A stretch of DNA of 64,000 nucleotides from Albirhodobacter sp048262715 (GCA_048262715.1 JBLXEV010000011.1:105966-169965); one strand, 5' to 3'. Counted from the first letter of the stretch, positions 34,181-43,970 are shown. Program-made: numbers and translations. Notes: generated from the letters alone by a model not told the origin.

Positions 34181-35032
34181 TCAGATTTGCCAGACACGCG
34201 GCACCGGATCCCGCCGCAAGGCGGAGAACAGCGCGAGGATCTGACGACGGAGCGGCCAGCCATCGGCGGCCATTATCCGAATAATACATTTTCCGTCAAA
34301 GCCGGAAACTGCGGCGGTCACACCCTCGACCGTCAACGCCGCCCGCGCGGTGCCTGCTGCGTCTTCCGCCCCTGCGCCAATGACGGCAAGGGTTGCAAAC
34401 GCACGGGCGGGGATCATCGCGGGCGTCTTGCGCGCCAAGCGTAACGTATCGATTTCCAGCGGCTCGATCAGCACGGGGCGGCCTTGGCGGCGCACCTCGC
34501 GGCGATCTGAAAACCGCAAATGCTCCAATGTCTCGCCCATCGCGGCGCGCCCCAAGACAACAGCCTCCAGCAGCATGCAGCCCGCACTCTCCGCCAGATC
34601 AATCCGCGTCTCTCGATGCAGCGCAGAACCCTCATAGAGAATTGTCTCCTGCGGCAACCAATCGAGCCAAGCCCCCGCACCCACCGTATGATGCACGCGC
34701 AATCTCGCGGGCTCCGCCCCTTCGCTGGCGCGGTAAGCCCGTTCTGCGGTCTGGGTTGTGGCGACCGCACGACCGCCCGCGCCCAGATCAAGCTGGAAGG
34801 TCATCTCGTCGCCGCCCGTCAGCCCGCCCGCCGTGTTGAGAAACACCACCTCAGGCAAACCGCCCACATGCGGCAACATCGCCTTCGCGGAGCCAACTTG
34901 GCGCAGATCCGTCAGCCGCATCCTCGGAGTCGCGCCGGACGTATCGCAGATCAGCCCGACACGCGCATCCCCTCGCGCACGCTGCATTGCTGCGGCGGGA
35001 AAACGTGGCGAATGCGGGCGGGTATCTAGCAT
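34181..35032 (-). CDS. ureD: Urease accessory protein UreD
   Basis: About 283 residues, the first gene of the urease operon. Typical UreD blocks are LPHVGGLPEVVFLNTAGGLTGGD, TTQTAERAYRA and WLPQETILYEGSAL. UreD (UreH) binds the apo-urease and passes nickel from UreG. The ATG at 35032 has GGAG upstream; a longer open frame to 35146 adds unconserved residues. The operon promoter should lie in 35033-35173. Confidence 0.95.
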   Translation of the reverse strand: MLDTRPHSPRFPAAAMQRARGDARVGLICDTSGATPRMRLTDLRQVGSAKAMLPHVGGLPEVVFLNTAGGLTGGDEMTFQLDLGAGGRAVATTQTAERAYRASEGAEPARLRVHHTVGAGAWLDWLPQETILYEGSALHRETRIDLAESAGCMLLEAVVLGRAAMGETLEHLRFSDRREVRRQGRPVLIEPLEIDTLRLARKTPAMIPARAFATLAVIGAGAEDAAGTARAALTVEGVTAAVSGFDGKCIIRIMAADGWPLRRQILALFSALRRDPVPRVWQI

Positions 35033-35173
35033 CGAGGCTCCTTCGCCCTCACTAAATGCCTGCCCTGCGCGCTGCGCAAGATGGCCAAAAGCACCACACG
35101 TCAGAGCCAGTGACGCAGAGCCACGATGCGCAAAAAATATGCGCATCGCTGAAATTTATAGCTCACCGCAAAG

Positions 35174-35515
35174 TCAGAACATCCGCCCGCCGAGCGGCAA
35201 ATCTCCCACCGCAGAATCGGGGCCGAGCAAGACCACTTCGCCATCGGCATCGGGTATGCCAAGGACCAACACCTCGGACCGCATCGGCCCGATCTGACGC
35301 GGCGGGAAGTTCACTACCCCCAACACCTGCCGCCCGATCAACCCCTCAGGGGTGTAATGCTTGGTGATCTGCGCCGAGCTTTTGCGCTCGCCAATCTCCG
35401 GCCCGAAATCGACCCAGAGCTTGATCGCGGGCTTGCGCGCCTCGGGGAAAGGCTCCGCGCGGGTGATCCGCCCCAAGCGGATATCAACCTTGGCAAAATC
35501 CTCATAGTCAATCAC
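35174..35515 (-). CDS. csaA: CsaA-like tRNA-binding protein
   Basis: A 113-residue OB-fold protein matching the tRNA-binding domain of CsaA: FAKVDIRLGRITRAE, KPAIKLWVDFG, SSAQITKHY and LIGRQVLGVVNF. CsaA binds tRNA and has been proposed as an export-related chaperone in Bacillus; the cellular role here is unclear. Its start overlaps the proC stop by 4 bases, so it is the last gene of ybjN-proC-csaA. Confidence 0.9.
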   Translation of the reverse strand: MIDYEDFAKVDIRLGRITRAEPFPEARKPAIKLWVDFGPEIGERKSSAQITKHYTPEGLIGRQVLGVVNFPPRQIGPMRSEVLVLGIPDADGEVVLLGPDSAVGDLPLGGRMF

Positions 35516-36324
35516 TTGCCCAACTCCCGCCCGCGATCCGCCGCCGCTTTTACAGCCCGCGTGAGCAACGCAGGGAAGCCCGCTTCCGCATCCATCAACA
35601 CTGCCAGAGCCGCCGCAGTCGTGCCCCCGGGAGAGGTGACATTGACGCGCAGCTGCGCCGGATCTTCATCCGAATCCTCAGCCAATTGCCCTGCTCCACC
35701 GACTGTCGCCTTCGCGAGCCGCATCGCGAGATCCGCGGGCAAACCCTCAGCCTCGCCCGCCGCCGCCAGCGCCTCAATCAGGTGGAACACATAGGCCGGA
35801 CCGGAGCCGGACACCGCCGTAACCGCATCCATCTGATGCTCGCCTTCCAGCCGCACCACCTGCCCAACAGCCAGCAAAAGCGCCTCCGCCAGATCCAGAT
35901 TCGCCTCGCTTGCGGCCGCATTTCCGGTAATCGCGGTAATCCCGCGCGCAATTGCGGCCGGGGTATTGGGCATCGCGCGCACAATCGGGGTGCTTGCCCC
36001 CAAAACCTGCTCATAGGAGGAGATCGTCGTGCCTGCCGCGACAGTGACAAACAGCGTCTTGCCGCCGCCCATCGCTTTGAGCACGGGAAGCGCCGCCCCC
36101 ATCATCTGCGGCTTGACCGCGACCAACACCACCGCAGGCGCGGCGGGCAGATCGGCGTTCAGATGCACGCCCGTGCTTTGCACCCAATCCGACGGGTTCG
36201 GATCAATCACATAGACTGACGAAGGTGCGAGGCCACCTTTAAGCCAGCCCGCAAGCATCGCCGAGCCCATCTTGCCACAACCGAGCAGAACCAGGCCGCG
36301 TTCAGGAATATCTTTGAAATTCAT
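35512..36324 (-). CDS. proC: Pyrroline-5-carboxylate reductase
   Basis: About 270 residues. The Rossmann motif is LVLLGCGKMGSAMLAGW and the C-terminal P5CR signature region contains DAVTAVSGSGPAYVFHLIEAL. It makes proline from pyrroline-5-carboxylate with NAD(P)H. The ATG at 36324 (MNFKDIPERG) is preferred over an upstream start at 36378 that would overlap the ybjN gene. It is 28 bases after that gene. Confidence 0.96.
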   Translation of the reverse strand: MNFKDIPERGLVLLGCGKMGSAMLAGWLKGGLAPSSVYVIDPNPSDWVQSTGVHLNADLPAAPAVVLVAVKPQMMGAALPVLKAMGGGKTLFVTVAAGTTISSYEQVLGASTPIVRAMPNTPAAIARGITAITGNAAASEANLDLAEALLLAVGQVVRLEGEHQMDAVTAVSGSGPAYVFHLIEALAAAGEAEGLPADLAMRLAKATVGGAGQLAEDSDEDPAQLRVNVTSPGGTTAAALAVLMDAEAGFPALLTRAVKAAADRGRELGK

Positions 36325-36352
36325 CGGGTCCCCCTTTGATTTGGGGGAGAGA

Positions 36353-36856
36353 CTAGGCCCGCCCGAACGCCTCTGCAATGGCGACCTTGATCGCAGCTTC
36401 CGGCGTCTCGCCGCCCCAGGTCGTCAGCTGGAACGCAGGGTAAAACCGCTCGGAGGCCGCGACAGCCGCACCGATCATCCGGTCGATCTGCTCGGGCGCG
36501 GCGAACTCCGTGCCCGAGAGCACCAACCCATAGCGCCAGACCATCAGTTTCTGATCGGCCCAATAGGTGAACGCGCCCGTCCAAACTTCGTCATTGGCAC
36601 GGTTGATCACATCGTAAAGCGCGGGCAAGCGATCGGCGGGTGGCTCCATCTCGAAGGTGGAGATCAGCCGCAGCGTTTCATCCTGCGCGCCCCAAGCCAG
36701 CGTGATCGAATAGCTGCGCCATTGCCCCTCGACGACCATCGAGATTTGATCTTCGGCAACGCGGTCGAAATCCCACGCATGAACCGAGGCGAGATGCTCC
36801 ACCACATCAATCGGATGCAGCTCGTCCGTATGGAGATTTCCGTCATGGAATGCCAT
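36353..36856 (-). CDS. YbjN domain-containing protein
   Basis: About 167 residues beginning MAFHDGNLHTDELHPIDVVEHL after GAGGAGG at 8 bases. The alternating strands and helices, including AWDFDRVAEDQISMVVEG, WRSYSITLAWG and the C-terminal RFYPAFQLTTWGG, match alphaproteobacterial YbjN (type III secretion chaperone-like fold). Its role is unknown; in enterobacteria YbjN affects stress and motility. It likely leads the ybjN-proC-csaA operon. Confidence 0.85.
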   Translation of the reverse strand: MAFHDGNLHTDELHPIDVVEHLASVHAWDFDRVAEDQISMVVEGQWRSYSITLAWGAQDETLRLISTFEMEPPADRLPALYDVINRANDEVWTGAFTYWADQKLMVWRYGLVLSGTEFAAPEQIDRMIGAAVAASERFYPAFQLTTWGGETPEAAIKVAIAEAFGRA

Positions 36857-37058
36857 CGCTCGCCCCTCCTCGTCGCAGACCATATGCGGCCCGCTAAAGA
36901 TTGTTATCCACACAAGGATCGGGATAGTTCCACATGACCCTTACCAGATATGGTGTCGCGCTTGCGGCAATCTGTAAAGGATTTTCCACGCCGAAGCGGG
37001 ATGAGAGGTCAGAAATCTGGGGACAACTTCAATAAAGCGGCAGCGAAACGCCCTCACA

Positions 37059-37505
37059 TCACCGCGCGCGCGGCAGTTTTGATCGGACTTCCGCAACCAA
37101 TTGTCCAGCGGGCCGCAGCCCCGCGAACCGCGCGATCTCACGTCCCTTATGGAACAGGATAAACGCCGGAATCCCTTGCACACGGTAGGTTTGCGAGACT
37201 TTCGGATGGGCCTGCGTATCGATCTTCGCGATCCTTACATCTGCGCCAAACATCTTCGCCGCCTGTTCGAATTGCGGGGCCATTTGGCGGCACGGGCCAC
37301 ACCACGGCGCCCAAAAATCCACAAGAAGCGGAACATCATCGCCCTTCGCGGCCTTACTCAAGGTCTGCGCATCCAAAGACGCGACCTTGCCAGAGATCAG
37401 CGCCGCGCCGCAAATCCCGCATTTTGGCTTATCCGAGAGCTTCTCGAAGGGCACACGGTTCGCCTGCCCGCAGTCCAGACAGATCAGTTTTCGTGCTTCG
37501 GCCAT
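37059..37505 (-). CDS. trxC: Thioredoxin 2-type protein with N-terminal zinc ribbon
   Basis: A 148-residue protein. Residues 9-32 carry two CxxC pairs (LICLDCGQ and PKCGICGA), the zinc motif typical of TrxC, and the thioredoxin domain follows with the active site WAPWCGPCRQM and the cis-Pro loop VQGIPAFILF. It reduces disulfides in the cytoplasm and is linked to oxidative stress in E. coli. The gene appears monocistronic. Confidence 0.96.
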   Translation of the reverse strand: MAEARKLICLDCGQANRVPFEKLSDKPKCGICGAALISGKVASLDAQTLSKAAKGDDVPLLVDFWAPWCGPCRQMAPQFEQAAKMFGADVRIAKIDTQAHPKVSQTYRVQGIPAFILFHKGREIARFAGLRPAGQLVAEVRSKLPRAR

Positions 37506-37583
37506 GGCGCGCTCTCCAAATTCAATTTGATGAATATATCTGCGCCGCGAGGCCGATCTTCAACCCTATCGTTTCCACAGAGT

Positions 37584-37604
37584 TGAAATATCCCCGCCGG
37601 AGGC
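37584..37604. repeat. Half copy of the intergenic repeat after gcvP
   Basis: TGAAATATCCCCGCCGGAGGC is the right arm of the family without the left arm. It lies 33 bases after the gcvP stop on the minus strand. A second degenerate GGGGATAA follows at 37612-37619. Confidence 0.8.
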
Positions 37605-37637
37605 TTCCAGCGGGGATAATCTCGTGCAGCAAAGGCG

Positions 37638-40469
37638 TTACTCGGCGTAGGAGTCCACCGGCGGGCAGGTGCAAATCAGGTTGCGGTCGCCGTAGACGTT
37701 GTCGACGCGGCCAACGGGCGGCCAGTATTTATCGACACGGAACGCCCCCGCGGGGAAGCAGCCCTGCTCGCGGGTGTAGGGCCGATCCCAATCTGCGACG
37801 AGGTCTTCGACCGTGTGCGGCGCACGGCGCAGCGGGCTCTCCTCGGCGCTGATATCGCCTTGTTCTACCGCGCGAACCTCGGCGCGAATCGCCATCATCG
37901 CGGCGATAAAGCGGTCGATCTCTGCCTTAGTTTCCGATTCGGTCGGTTCCACCATCAGCGTCCCCGATACGGGCCAAGACATCGTCGGCGCGTGGAAGCC
38001 GTTGTCGATCAAGCGCTTGGCGATATCATCCACGGTGACGCCCACTTCCGCGAAGGGGCGGGTATCGAGGATGCACTCATGTGCGACGCGGCCACGGTTC
38101 CCCATGAATAGGATCGGGTAATCCGCCTTCAACTTCGACGCGATATAGTTGGCGTTCAGAATGGCCACTTTCGTCGCCTGAGTCAGCCCCTCGCCGCCCA
38201 TCATCAGGCAATAGGCCCATGAGATCAGCAGGATCGAGGCCGAGCCGAAGGGCGCTGCAGAAACTGGCCCTTCCGTCAGATCCCCTTCCTCGGGATGCCC
38301 CGGAAGATAGGGCGCAAGATGCGCTTTGACGCCAATCGGGCCCATGCCGGGGCCACCGCCGCCATGCGGGATCGCGAAGGTTTTGTGCAGGTTAAGGTGG
38401 CTCACATCCGAGCCGATCTCGCCGGGTTTCACGAGGCCCACGAGCGCATTCATATTCGCCCCGTCGAGATAGACCTGCCCGCCATGCGCATGGGTAATCT
38501 CGCAGATCTCGCGGACGGTTTCCTCAAACACCCCATGCGTAGAGGGATAGGTGATCATGCAGGCGGCAAGGTTGGCGCCCGCCGCGTCGGCCTTCGCTTT
38601 GAAATCTTCCAGATCCACATCGCCGTTGGGCGCCGATTTCACCACGACAACCTTCATCCCCGCCATCTGCGCGGAGGCCGGATTGGTGCCATGCGCCGAG
38701 GTCGGAATCAGGCAGATATTGCGGTGCCCTTCTCCGCGCCCACGGTGATAGGCGGAAATCGTCAAGAGACCCGCATATTCCCCCTGCGCGCCGGAATTCG
38801 GCTGCATCGAGAAAGCGTCATAGCCCGTGATCTCGCAGAGCTTTTCGCTCAGATCGGCGATTGCCTCGCGGTAACCTGCGGCCTGATTGGCGGGCGCGAA
38901 CGGATGGAGCGAACCAAACTCCGGCCAAGAAATCGGCATCATCTCCGCCGCGGCATTCAGCTTCATCGTGCAGGAGCCAAGCGGGATCATCGAGCGGTCC
39001 AGCGCCAGATCGCGGTCCGACAAACGGCGCATATAGCGCATCATTTCCGACTCGGCGCGGTTCATGTGGAACACCGGATGGGTCAGGTAGTCGCTGGTGC
39101 GCAAAAGCGCATCGGGGAAGCCAAGACCCTTGGGATCGCTCGCGGGGTCCGCGATGCCGAACGCATCGAGAAGCCGCGTGATAATACCCGCATCCGTCAA
39201 CTCGTCGCAGGAAATTCCGACGCGGTCCTTGCCGACGCGGCGCAGGTTCAACCCGCGATGCCGCGCGGCGGCCATGATGCCCTGCTGGCCCACGCCCACC
39301 CGCACGGTGATCGTGTCGAAGAAGGCGTCTGGCTCCACATCGGCCCCCGCAGCCACCAGCGCATCGCGCACCCGCACCGCGTTAAGATGCACCATCTCCG
39401 CGATCATCCGCAGCCCCATCGGCCCGTGGAACACCGCATAGAACGAGGCCATGACCGCGAGCAGCGCCTGCGCAGTGCAGACATTCGAGGTCGCCTTCTC
39501 GCGGCGGATATGTTGCTCGCGGGTTTGCAGGCTGAGGCGGTAGGCTTTATTGCCCTTCGCATCAATCGAGACACCGACAATCCGCCCCGGCATCGAGCGC
39601 TTGAGCGCATCCGAGCAGGACATGAACGCCGCATGCGGGCCACCATAGCCCATCGGCACGCCGAAGCGCTGCGCCGAACCCACGGCAATATCTGCGCCCA
39701 TCGCACCGGGCTCTTTCAACAGGCACAGCGCGAGAAGATCGGTCGCGACAACCGCGATCGCTTTGGCCGCATGCAGCGCCTCACATTGCGCGGTGAAATC
39801 CCGCACATGGCCGTAGGTGCCCGGATATTGGAAGATCGCGCCGAAGACGTTTTCGGCCACAAGATCCTCTGGCGCGCCGACAATGATCTCGATCTCCAGC
39901 GGCAGGGCGCGGGTGCGGATCACCTCGATGGTTTGCGGGTGGCAATTCTCATCAATAAAGAAGGCGCGGGCTTTAGACTTTGCGCCGCGCTCGGCCATCG
40001 CCATCGCTTCCGCCGCCGCTGTCGCCTCATCCAGTAACGAGGCATTCGCCACCGGAAGGCCCGTCAGATCCGCGACCATGGTTTGATAGTTCAACAGCGC
40101 CTCAAGCCGACCCTGCGCGATTTCCGGCTGGTAAGGCGTATAGGCGGTATACCATGCAGGGTTCTCAAAAATGTTGCGCTGGATCGCGGGCGGGGTGACG
40201 GTGCCGTAATAGCCCTGCCCGATCAGCGAGGTCATCACACGGTTTTTCGCCCCCACAGCGCGCATCTTCTCCAGCAGACGATATTCCGTCAGCGGCGCCC
40301 AAGAGAGCGGTTTCTCCTGCCGGATTGAGGCCGGAACCGTCTCCGCGATGAGCTGGTCGAGGTCACGCACCCCCACCGATTTGAGCATCTCTTCCATCTC
40401 CGACGGGCTTGGCCCGATATGGCGGCGATTGGCGAAATCATAGGTGTTGTAATTGGTGGGGGTGAACAT
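37638..40469 (-). CDS. gcvP: Glycine dehydrogenase (decarboxylating), P protein
   Basis: A 943-residue single-chain P protein. The PLP lysine lies in HLNLHKTFAIPHGGGGPGMG; the N-terminal half contains SLIGQGYYGT and NPAWYTAYTPYQPEIAQGRLE. It decarboxylates glycine and loads the aminomethyl group on GcvH. It ends the gcvT-gcvH-gcvP operon, 6 bases after gcvH. All domains are intact. Confidence 0.98.
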   Translation of the reverse strand: MFTPTNYNTYDFANRRHIGPSPSEMEEMLKSVGVRDLDQLIAETVPASIRQEKPLSWAPLTEYRLLEKMRAVGAKNRVMTSLIGQGYYGTVTPPAIQRNIFENPAWYTAYTPYQPEIAQGRLEALLNYQTMVADLTGLPVANASLLDEATAAAEAMAMAERGAKSKARAFFIDENCHPQTIEVIRTRALPLEIEIIVGAPEDLVAENVFGAIFQYPGTYGHVRDFTAQCEALHAAKAIAVVATDLLALCLLKEPGAMGADIAVGSAQRFGVPMGYGGPHAAFMSCSDALKRSMPGRIVGVSIDAKGNKAYRLSLQTREQHIRREKATSNVCTAQALLAVMASFYAVFHGPMGLRMIAEMVHLNAVRVRDALVAAGADVEPDAFFDTITVRVGVGQQGIMAAARHRGLNLRRVGKDRVGISCDELTDAGIITRLLDAFGIADPASDPKGLGFPDALLRTSDYLTHPVFHMNRAESEMMRYMRRLSDRDLALDRSMIPLGSCTMKLNAAAEMMPISWPEFGSLHPFAPANQAAGYREAIADLSEKLCEITGYDAFSMQPNSGAQGEYAGLLTISAYHRGRGEGHRNICLIPTSAHGTNPASAQMAGMKVVVVKSAPNGDVDLEDFKAKADAAGANLAACMITYPSTHGVFEETVREICEITHAHGGQVYLDGANMNALVGLVKPGEIGSDVSHLNLHKTFAIPHGGGGPGMGPIGVKAHLAPYLPGHPEEGDLTEGPVSAAPFGSASILLISWAYCLMMGGEGLTQATKVAILNANYIASKLKADYPILFMGNRGRVAHECILDTRPFAEVGVTVDDIAKRLIDNGFHAPTMSWPVSGTLMVEPTESETKAEIDRFIAAMMAIRAEVRAVEQGDISAEESPLRRAPHTVEDLVADWDRPYTREQGCFPAGAFRVDKYWPPVGRVDNVYGDRNLICTCPPVDSYAE

Positions 40470-40475
40470 TTTATC

Positions 40476-40835
40476 TTATCCGATCAAGTCGTTATAGGCG
40501 TCTTCATCCATGAAATCATCAAGCTGGCCCATATCGTCGAGCTTCATCTTGAAGAACCATGCTTCGCCCATCGGATCGTCGTTGACCAAGGCGGGCGTGT
40601 CGACGATGGCTTGGTTGATCTCTACGATCTCGCCATCCACAGGGGCCATGATATCGGACGCGGCCTTGACGCTCTCGATCACGGCGCATTCATCGCCCAT
40701 CGCGACTTTGGTTTCCGGCTCGGGCAACTCCACAAACACCACATCGCCAAGCTGCTCAGAGGCGTGTTTGGTGATCCCGACGACGACATAGTCGCCCTCG
40801 ACGCGGAGCCATTCGTGATCTTCGGTAAATTTCAT
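40476..40835 (-). CDS. gcvH: Glycine cleavage system H protein
   Basis: A 119-residue lipoyl carrier. The lipoylated Lys is in CAVIESVKAASDIMAPVDGE. The N-terminal MKFTEDHEWLRVEGD is typical. It shuttles the aminomethyl group between GcvP, GcvT and lipoamide dehydrogenase (not in the window). It lies 46 bases after gcvT. Confidence 0.98.
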   Translation of the reverse strand: MKFTEDHEWLRVEGDYVVVGITKHASEQLGDVVFVELPEPETKVAMGDECAVIESVKAASDIMAPVDGEIVEINQAIVDTPALVNDDPMGEAWFFKMKLDDMGQLDDFMDEDAYNDLIG

Positions 40836-40881
40836 ATCGGGCCTCTAGCTTTGAGTTGGCTGGGGTTGGAAAGTTTGGTGT

Positions 40882-41991
40882 TTAGCGTTTGTAGGTCGTC
40901 GGCTGGAACGGCATCGCGGCGATCACGGCGGGCAGGCGTTTGCCGCGCACTTCGCCGTAGACGGTCTCGCCAATGCTCAGGCTTGCGGGCAGATAGCCCA
41001 TCGCCATCGGTGCGCCGATGGAGGGGCCGAACCCGCCGGAAGTGATTTTGCCAATGGGGGAGCCCCCCTCGGCGGTGGCGAAAATCTCGACGCCTTCGCG
41101 CATCGGCGCGCGGCCTTCGGGCAGCAAACCAACGCGGCGCATGGCTGGGCCATCTGCGAGTTGTGCAAGGATTTTATCCGCACCGGGGAAGCCGCCCGCC
41201 CGCGCCCCGCCTGTGCGGCGCGCCTTCTGGATCGCCCAAGTCAGCGCCGCCTCAACCGGCGTTGTGGCGGTATCAATATCATGCCCGTAAAGGCATAGCC
41301 CTGCCTCCAACCGCAGGCTATCGCGTGCGCCAAGGCCGATCGGGGCGACCTCTTCCATCGCCAAAAGCGCCTGCGCAAACTCAACTGCGACGGCATCGGG
41401 CACGGAGATCTCGAACCCGTCCTCGCCGGTATACCCCGAACGCGAGACCCAAAGATCATGGCCTTGGTAGTCATGCGTGGCGACATCCATGAACCGCATC
41501 TGCGCCACATCGGGCAAGAGCCGTGCCAGCGCCGCCTCGGCCATCGGGCCTTGCAGCGCGAGCAGCGCGCGATCGGTGATCACCTCAACGCTGCCGGCGG
41601 GCAAATGCGCGCGCAGATGGGCGATGTCTTGCACCTGGCAGGCGGCGTTCACCACGACAAACAGATGATCACCGCGATTGGCAAACATGAGATCGTCCAA
41701 GATCCCGCCCGCGACATTGGTGAACATGCCGTAGCGCTGGCGGCCCTGTGTGACGCCCAGAACATCGACGGGCATCAAAGCCTCGAAGGCCTCCGCCACG
41801 CCCGCGCCGCGCAGGATCACCTGCCCCATATGCGAGACATCGAACAGCCCCGCCTGCGCGCGGCAATGCAGATGCTCTTTGAGCACGCCCATCGGATATT
41901 GCACGGGCATCTCGTAGCCCGCAAACGGCACCATCTTCGCGCCAAGCGCCACATGCAGATCAAACAGACCCGTCCGCTCAAGGTTGGACAT
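40882..41991 (-). CDS. gcvT: Aminomethyltransferase, glycine cleavage T protein
   Basis: A 369-residue folate-binding enzyme: LFDVSHMGQVILRG, the SGYTGEDGFEISVP loop and a C-terminal PAVIAAMPFQP block. It transfers the C1 unit to tetrahydrofolate and releases ammonia. It is the first gene behind the glycine riboswitch and GGGGG lies 4 bases before the ATG. Confidence 0.97.
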   Translation of the reverse strand: MSNLERTGLFDLHVALGAKMVPFAGYEMPVQYPMGVLKEHLHCRAQAGLFDVSHMGQVILRGAGVAEAFEALMPVDVLGVTQGRQRYGMFTNVAGGILDDLMFANRGDHLFVVVNAACQVQDIAHLRAHLPAGSVEVITDRALLALQGPMAEAALARLLPDVAQMRFMDVATHDYQGHDLWVSRSGYTGEDGFEISVPDAVAVEFAQALLAMEEVAPIGLGARDSLRLEAGLCLYGHDIDTATTPVEAALTWAIQKARRTGGARAGGFPGADKILAQLADGPAMRRVGLLPEGRAPMREGVEIFATAEGGSPIGKITSGGFGPSIGAPMAMGYLPASLSIGETVYGEVRGKRLPAVIAAMPFQPTTYKR

Positions 41992-42067
41992 GCTGCCCCC
42001 TTAATATTGGCCGGATTACCGGCACCGAAACCATGGGCTGACACGCCCGAAAGCCTGTCGTCCCGCT

Positions 42068-42240
42068 CGATGCCCCCTCTGTCTTTACCCCGATGGGGCG
42101 CCTGAGATCGTTATCCCTTCGGCGGGCGCTATGGCCACTCTCCAGAGTATCTGGTCAGAAAAGGTCCTTTTGCCTGAGAGTTTACCGGGGCGGTTGCTCC
42201 TTCGGCACTGGGGCTGATCCCAGCTTCTCCCGATTCTGAC
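42068..42240 (-). promoter_or_regulatory. Tandem glycine riboswitch controlling gcvTHP
   Basis: On the minus strand two glycine aptamers follow each other. The first runs from CGGGAGAAGC through GCCGAAGGAGCAA and CTCTCAGGCAAAAGGACC. The second runs from CTCTGGAGAG through CGCCGAAGGGATAA and CTCAGGCGCC to AGACAGAGGGGGC. These are the conserved cores of the gcvT RNA motif. The second aptamer ends about 75 bases before the gcvT start. Glycine binding to such switches normally turns the gcv operon on. Confidence 0.95.
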
Positions 42241-42341
42241 CCTTACCGGATAGCCTGCGGCAGTGTGATCTCGCAAGAGGCAAAATCCAGAATCGACGCT
42301 TTCCAGACATTTACGACGCCTCCAACGCGCCCGAATGCCAT

Positions 42342-42365
42342 AAAAAAGGGCGCCCGAAGGCGCCC
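42342..42365 (-). terminator. Terminator of gltX
   Basis: A 7-bp GC stem (GGGCGCC/GGCGCCC) with a CGAA-type loop is followed on the minus strand by six T. It lies 22 bases after the gltX stop. Confidence 0.92.
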
Positions 42366-42387
42366 GTTTTCGTGTCTGTGAAATGGC

Positions 42388-43716
42388 TTAGCCCTTGGCA
42401 GGGACCTTGGCGAGAAGCGGCATCAGCTCGCCCATATCCGGCCCATGCGCCTGCCCCGTCAGCGCTTTGCGCAGCGGCATAAACAGGCCTTTGCCCTTGC
42501 GGCCCGTGGCCTCTTTCACGGCCGTGGTCCAGTCCTTCCACGTCGTCTCCGTGAACGGCTGCGCGGGCAAGATCGCCAGCGCCTCGCGCACGAAATCGGC
42601 ATCTTCCGCGTCAATCACAGGCTCGGCGCCGTTGAGGCACAGATCCGCCCAATGATCGAGATCGCTCAGACGGTCGATGTTTTGCGAGGCCACGGCCCAG
42701 AACTTCTCCGCCTGATCATCGGAAATGCCCAGCGCTTTGATCTGATCTGCCACATCCGAGAACGGCAGTTGCTGATTGCGGGCGCGGGTCAGCGGCACGA
42801 GGTCGGCGGGATCGAATTTCGTCGGCGCGGAGCCGAATTGCGACAGGTCGAACCCTTCGGCAATCTCGTCCAGCGTCATCCGCAGCTCAACCGGCTGGCT
42901 CGACCCCAGACGCGCCATCATCGACAGCAGCGCCTCCGGTGCGATGCCGCTCTCGCGCAGATCGCGCAGGCTGAGCGCGCCGATCCGTTTCGACAGCTCT
43001 TCGCCCTGCGCGCCCGTGAGCAACGAATGGTGCGCGAAGCTCGGCGGGGTGCCGCCCAGCGCCTTGATGATCTGGATCTGCGTTGCGGTATTGGTCACGT
43101 GATCCGCACCGCGCACGATATTGGTCACGCCCATATCGGTATCGTCCACGGAGGAGGCGAAGGTATAGAGCACCTGCCCGCCTGCCTTGATCAGCACCGG
43201 ATCGGAGACCGAGGCCGCGTCGATCGAGATCGGGCCGATGATCCCATCGGTCCACTCGATGCGCTCCAGATCAAGCTTGAAACGCCAGTAGCCATCACGG
43301 CCCTCAGCGCGCATCGCCGCTTTCTCCTCCTCGGAGAGATGCAGGGAGGCGCGGTCATAGACCGGCGGCTTCCCCATATTGAGCTGCTTCTTGCGCTTGA
43401 GGTCCAGCTCGGTCGGGCTTTCAAAGCACTCATAGAGCTTGCCATCCGCCTTCAGCCGCTCGGCCTCGGCATAGTAACGATCCAGCCGCAGCGATTGGCG
43501 CTCGACGCGGTCCCATGTCAGGCCCAGCCATTCGAGATCGCGCATCAGCCCGTCGATATATTCCTGTTTGGAGCGCTCTTGATCGGTGTCATCAAGGCGC
43601 AGAATGAACGTGCCGCCGGTTTTGCGGGCGATCAGATAGTTCATCAGCGCAGTGCGCAGGTTGCCAACGTGGATATAGCCAGTCGGCGAGGGGGCGAAGC
43701 GGGTCACGGTGGTCAT
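42388..43716 (-). CDS. gltX: Glutamate-tRNA ligase
   Basis: A 442-residue class I synthetase. The HIGH-type motif is PTGYIHVGNLRTAL and the KMSKS-type motif is EELSKRIGALSL. Together with GatCA in this window it supports indirect Gln-tRNA formation: alphaproteobacteria often carry two GltX copies, and I cannot tell which one this is. The ATG at 43716 (MTTVTRFAPSPTG) follows GGAG; an upstream frame to 43857 is not conserved. Confidence 0.96.
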   Translation of the reverse strand: MTTVTRFAPSPTGYIHVGNLRTALMNYLIARKTGGTFILRLDDTDQERSKQEYIDGLMRDLEWLGLTWDRVERQSLRLDRYYAEAERLKADGKLYECFESPTELDLKRKKQLNMGKPPVYDRASLHLSEEEKAAMRAEGRDGYWRFKLDLERIEWTDGIIGPISIDAASVSDPVLIKAGGQVLYTFASSVDDTDMGVTNIVRGADHVTNTATQIQIIKALGGTPPSFAHHSLLTGAQGEELSKRIGALSLRDLRESGIAPEALLSMMARLGSSQPVELRMTLDEIAEGFDLSQFGSAPTKFDPADLVPLTRARNQQLPFSDVADQIKALGISDDQAEKFWAVASQNIDRLSDLDHWADLCLNGAEPVIDAEDADFVREALAILPAQPFTETTWKDWTTAVKEATGRKGKGLFMPLRKALTGQAHGPDMGELMPLLAKVPAKG

Positions 43717-43970
43717 TGGGGTTCTCCTGTTGCCCCGCTCTCTCATATGGCGCGGGTTTTGTCCATATCGGGCGCGCCGCGCTGGGGGTCTGCCCGATAT
43801 GCGCCGTGGCCATGCCGCCGCCTCGGCCTGCAGCCCCACCCCACGATTTTGTTTCATGACTTTGCGCGCAAACGCCCTACCATTCCCACTGCGCTGGCGA
43901 GCCGAACCCCATTACGTCGTGCGCGCCCCATCCCAATCGCCCGCATTCGGGCCTAGATCCGGAGACTTCG

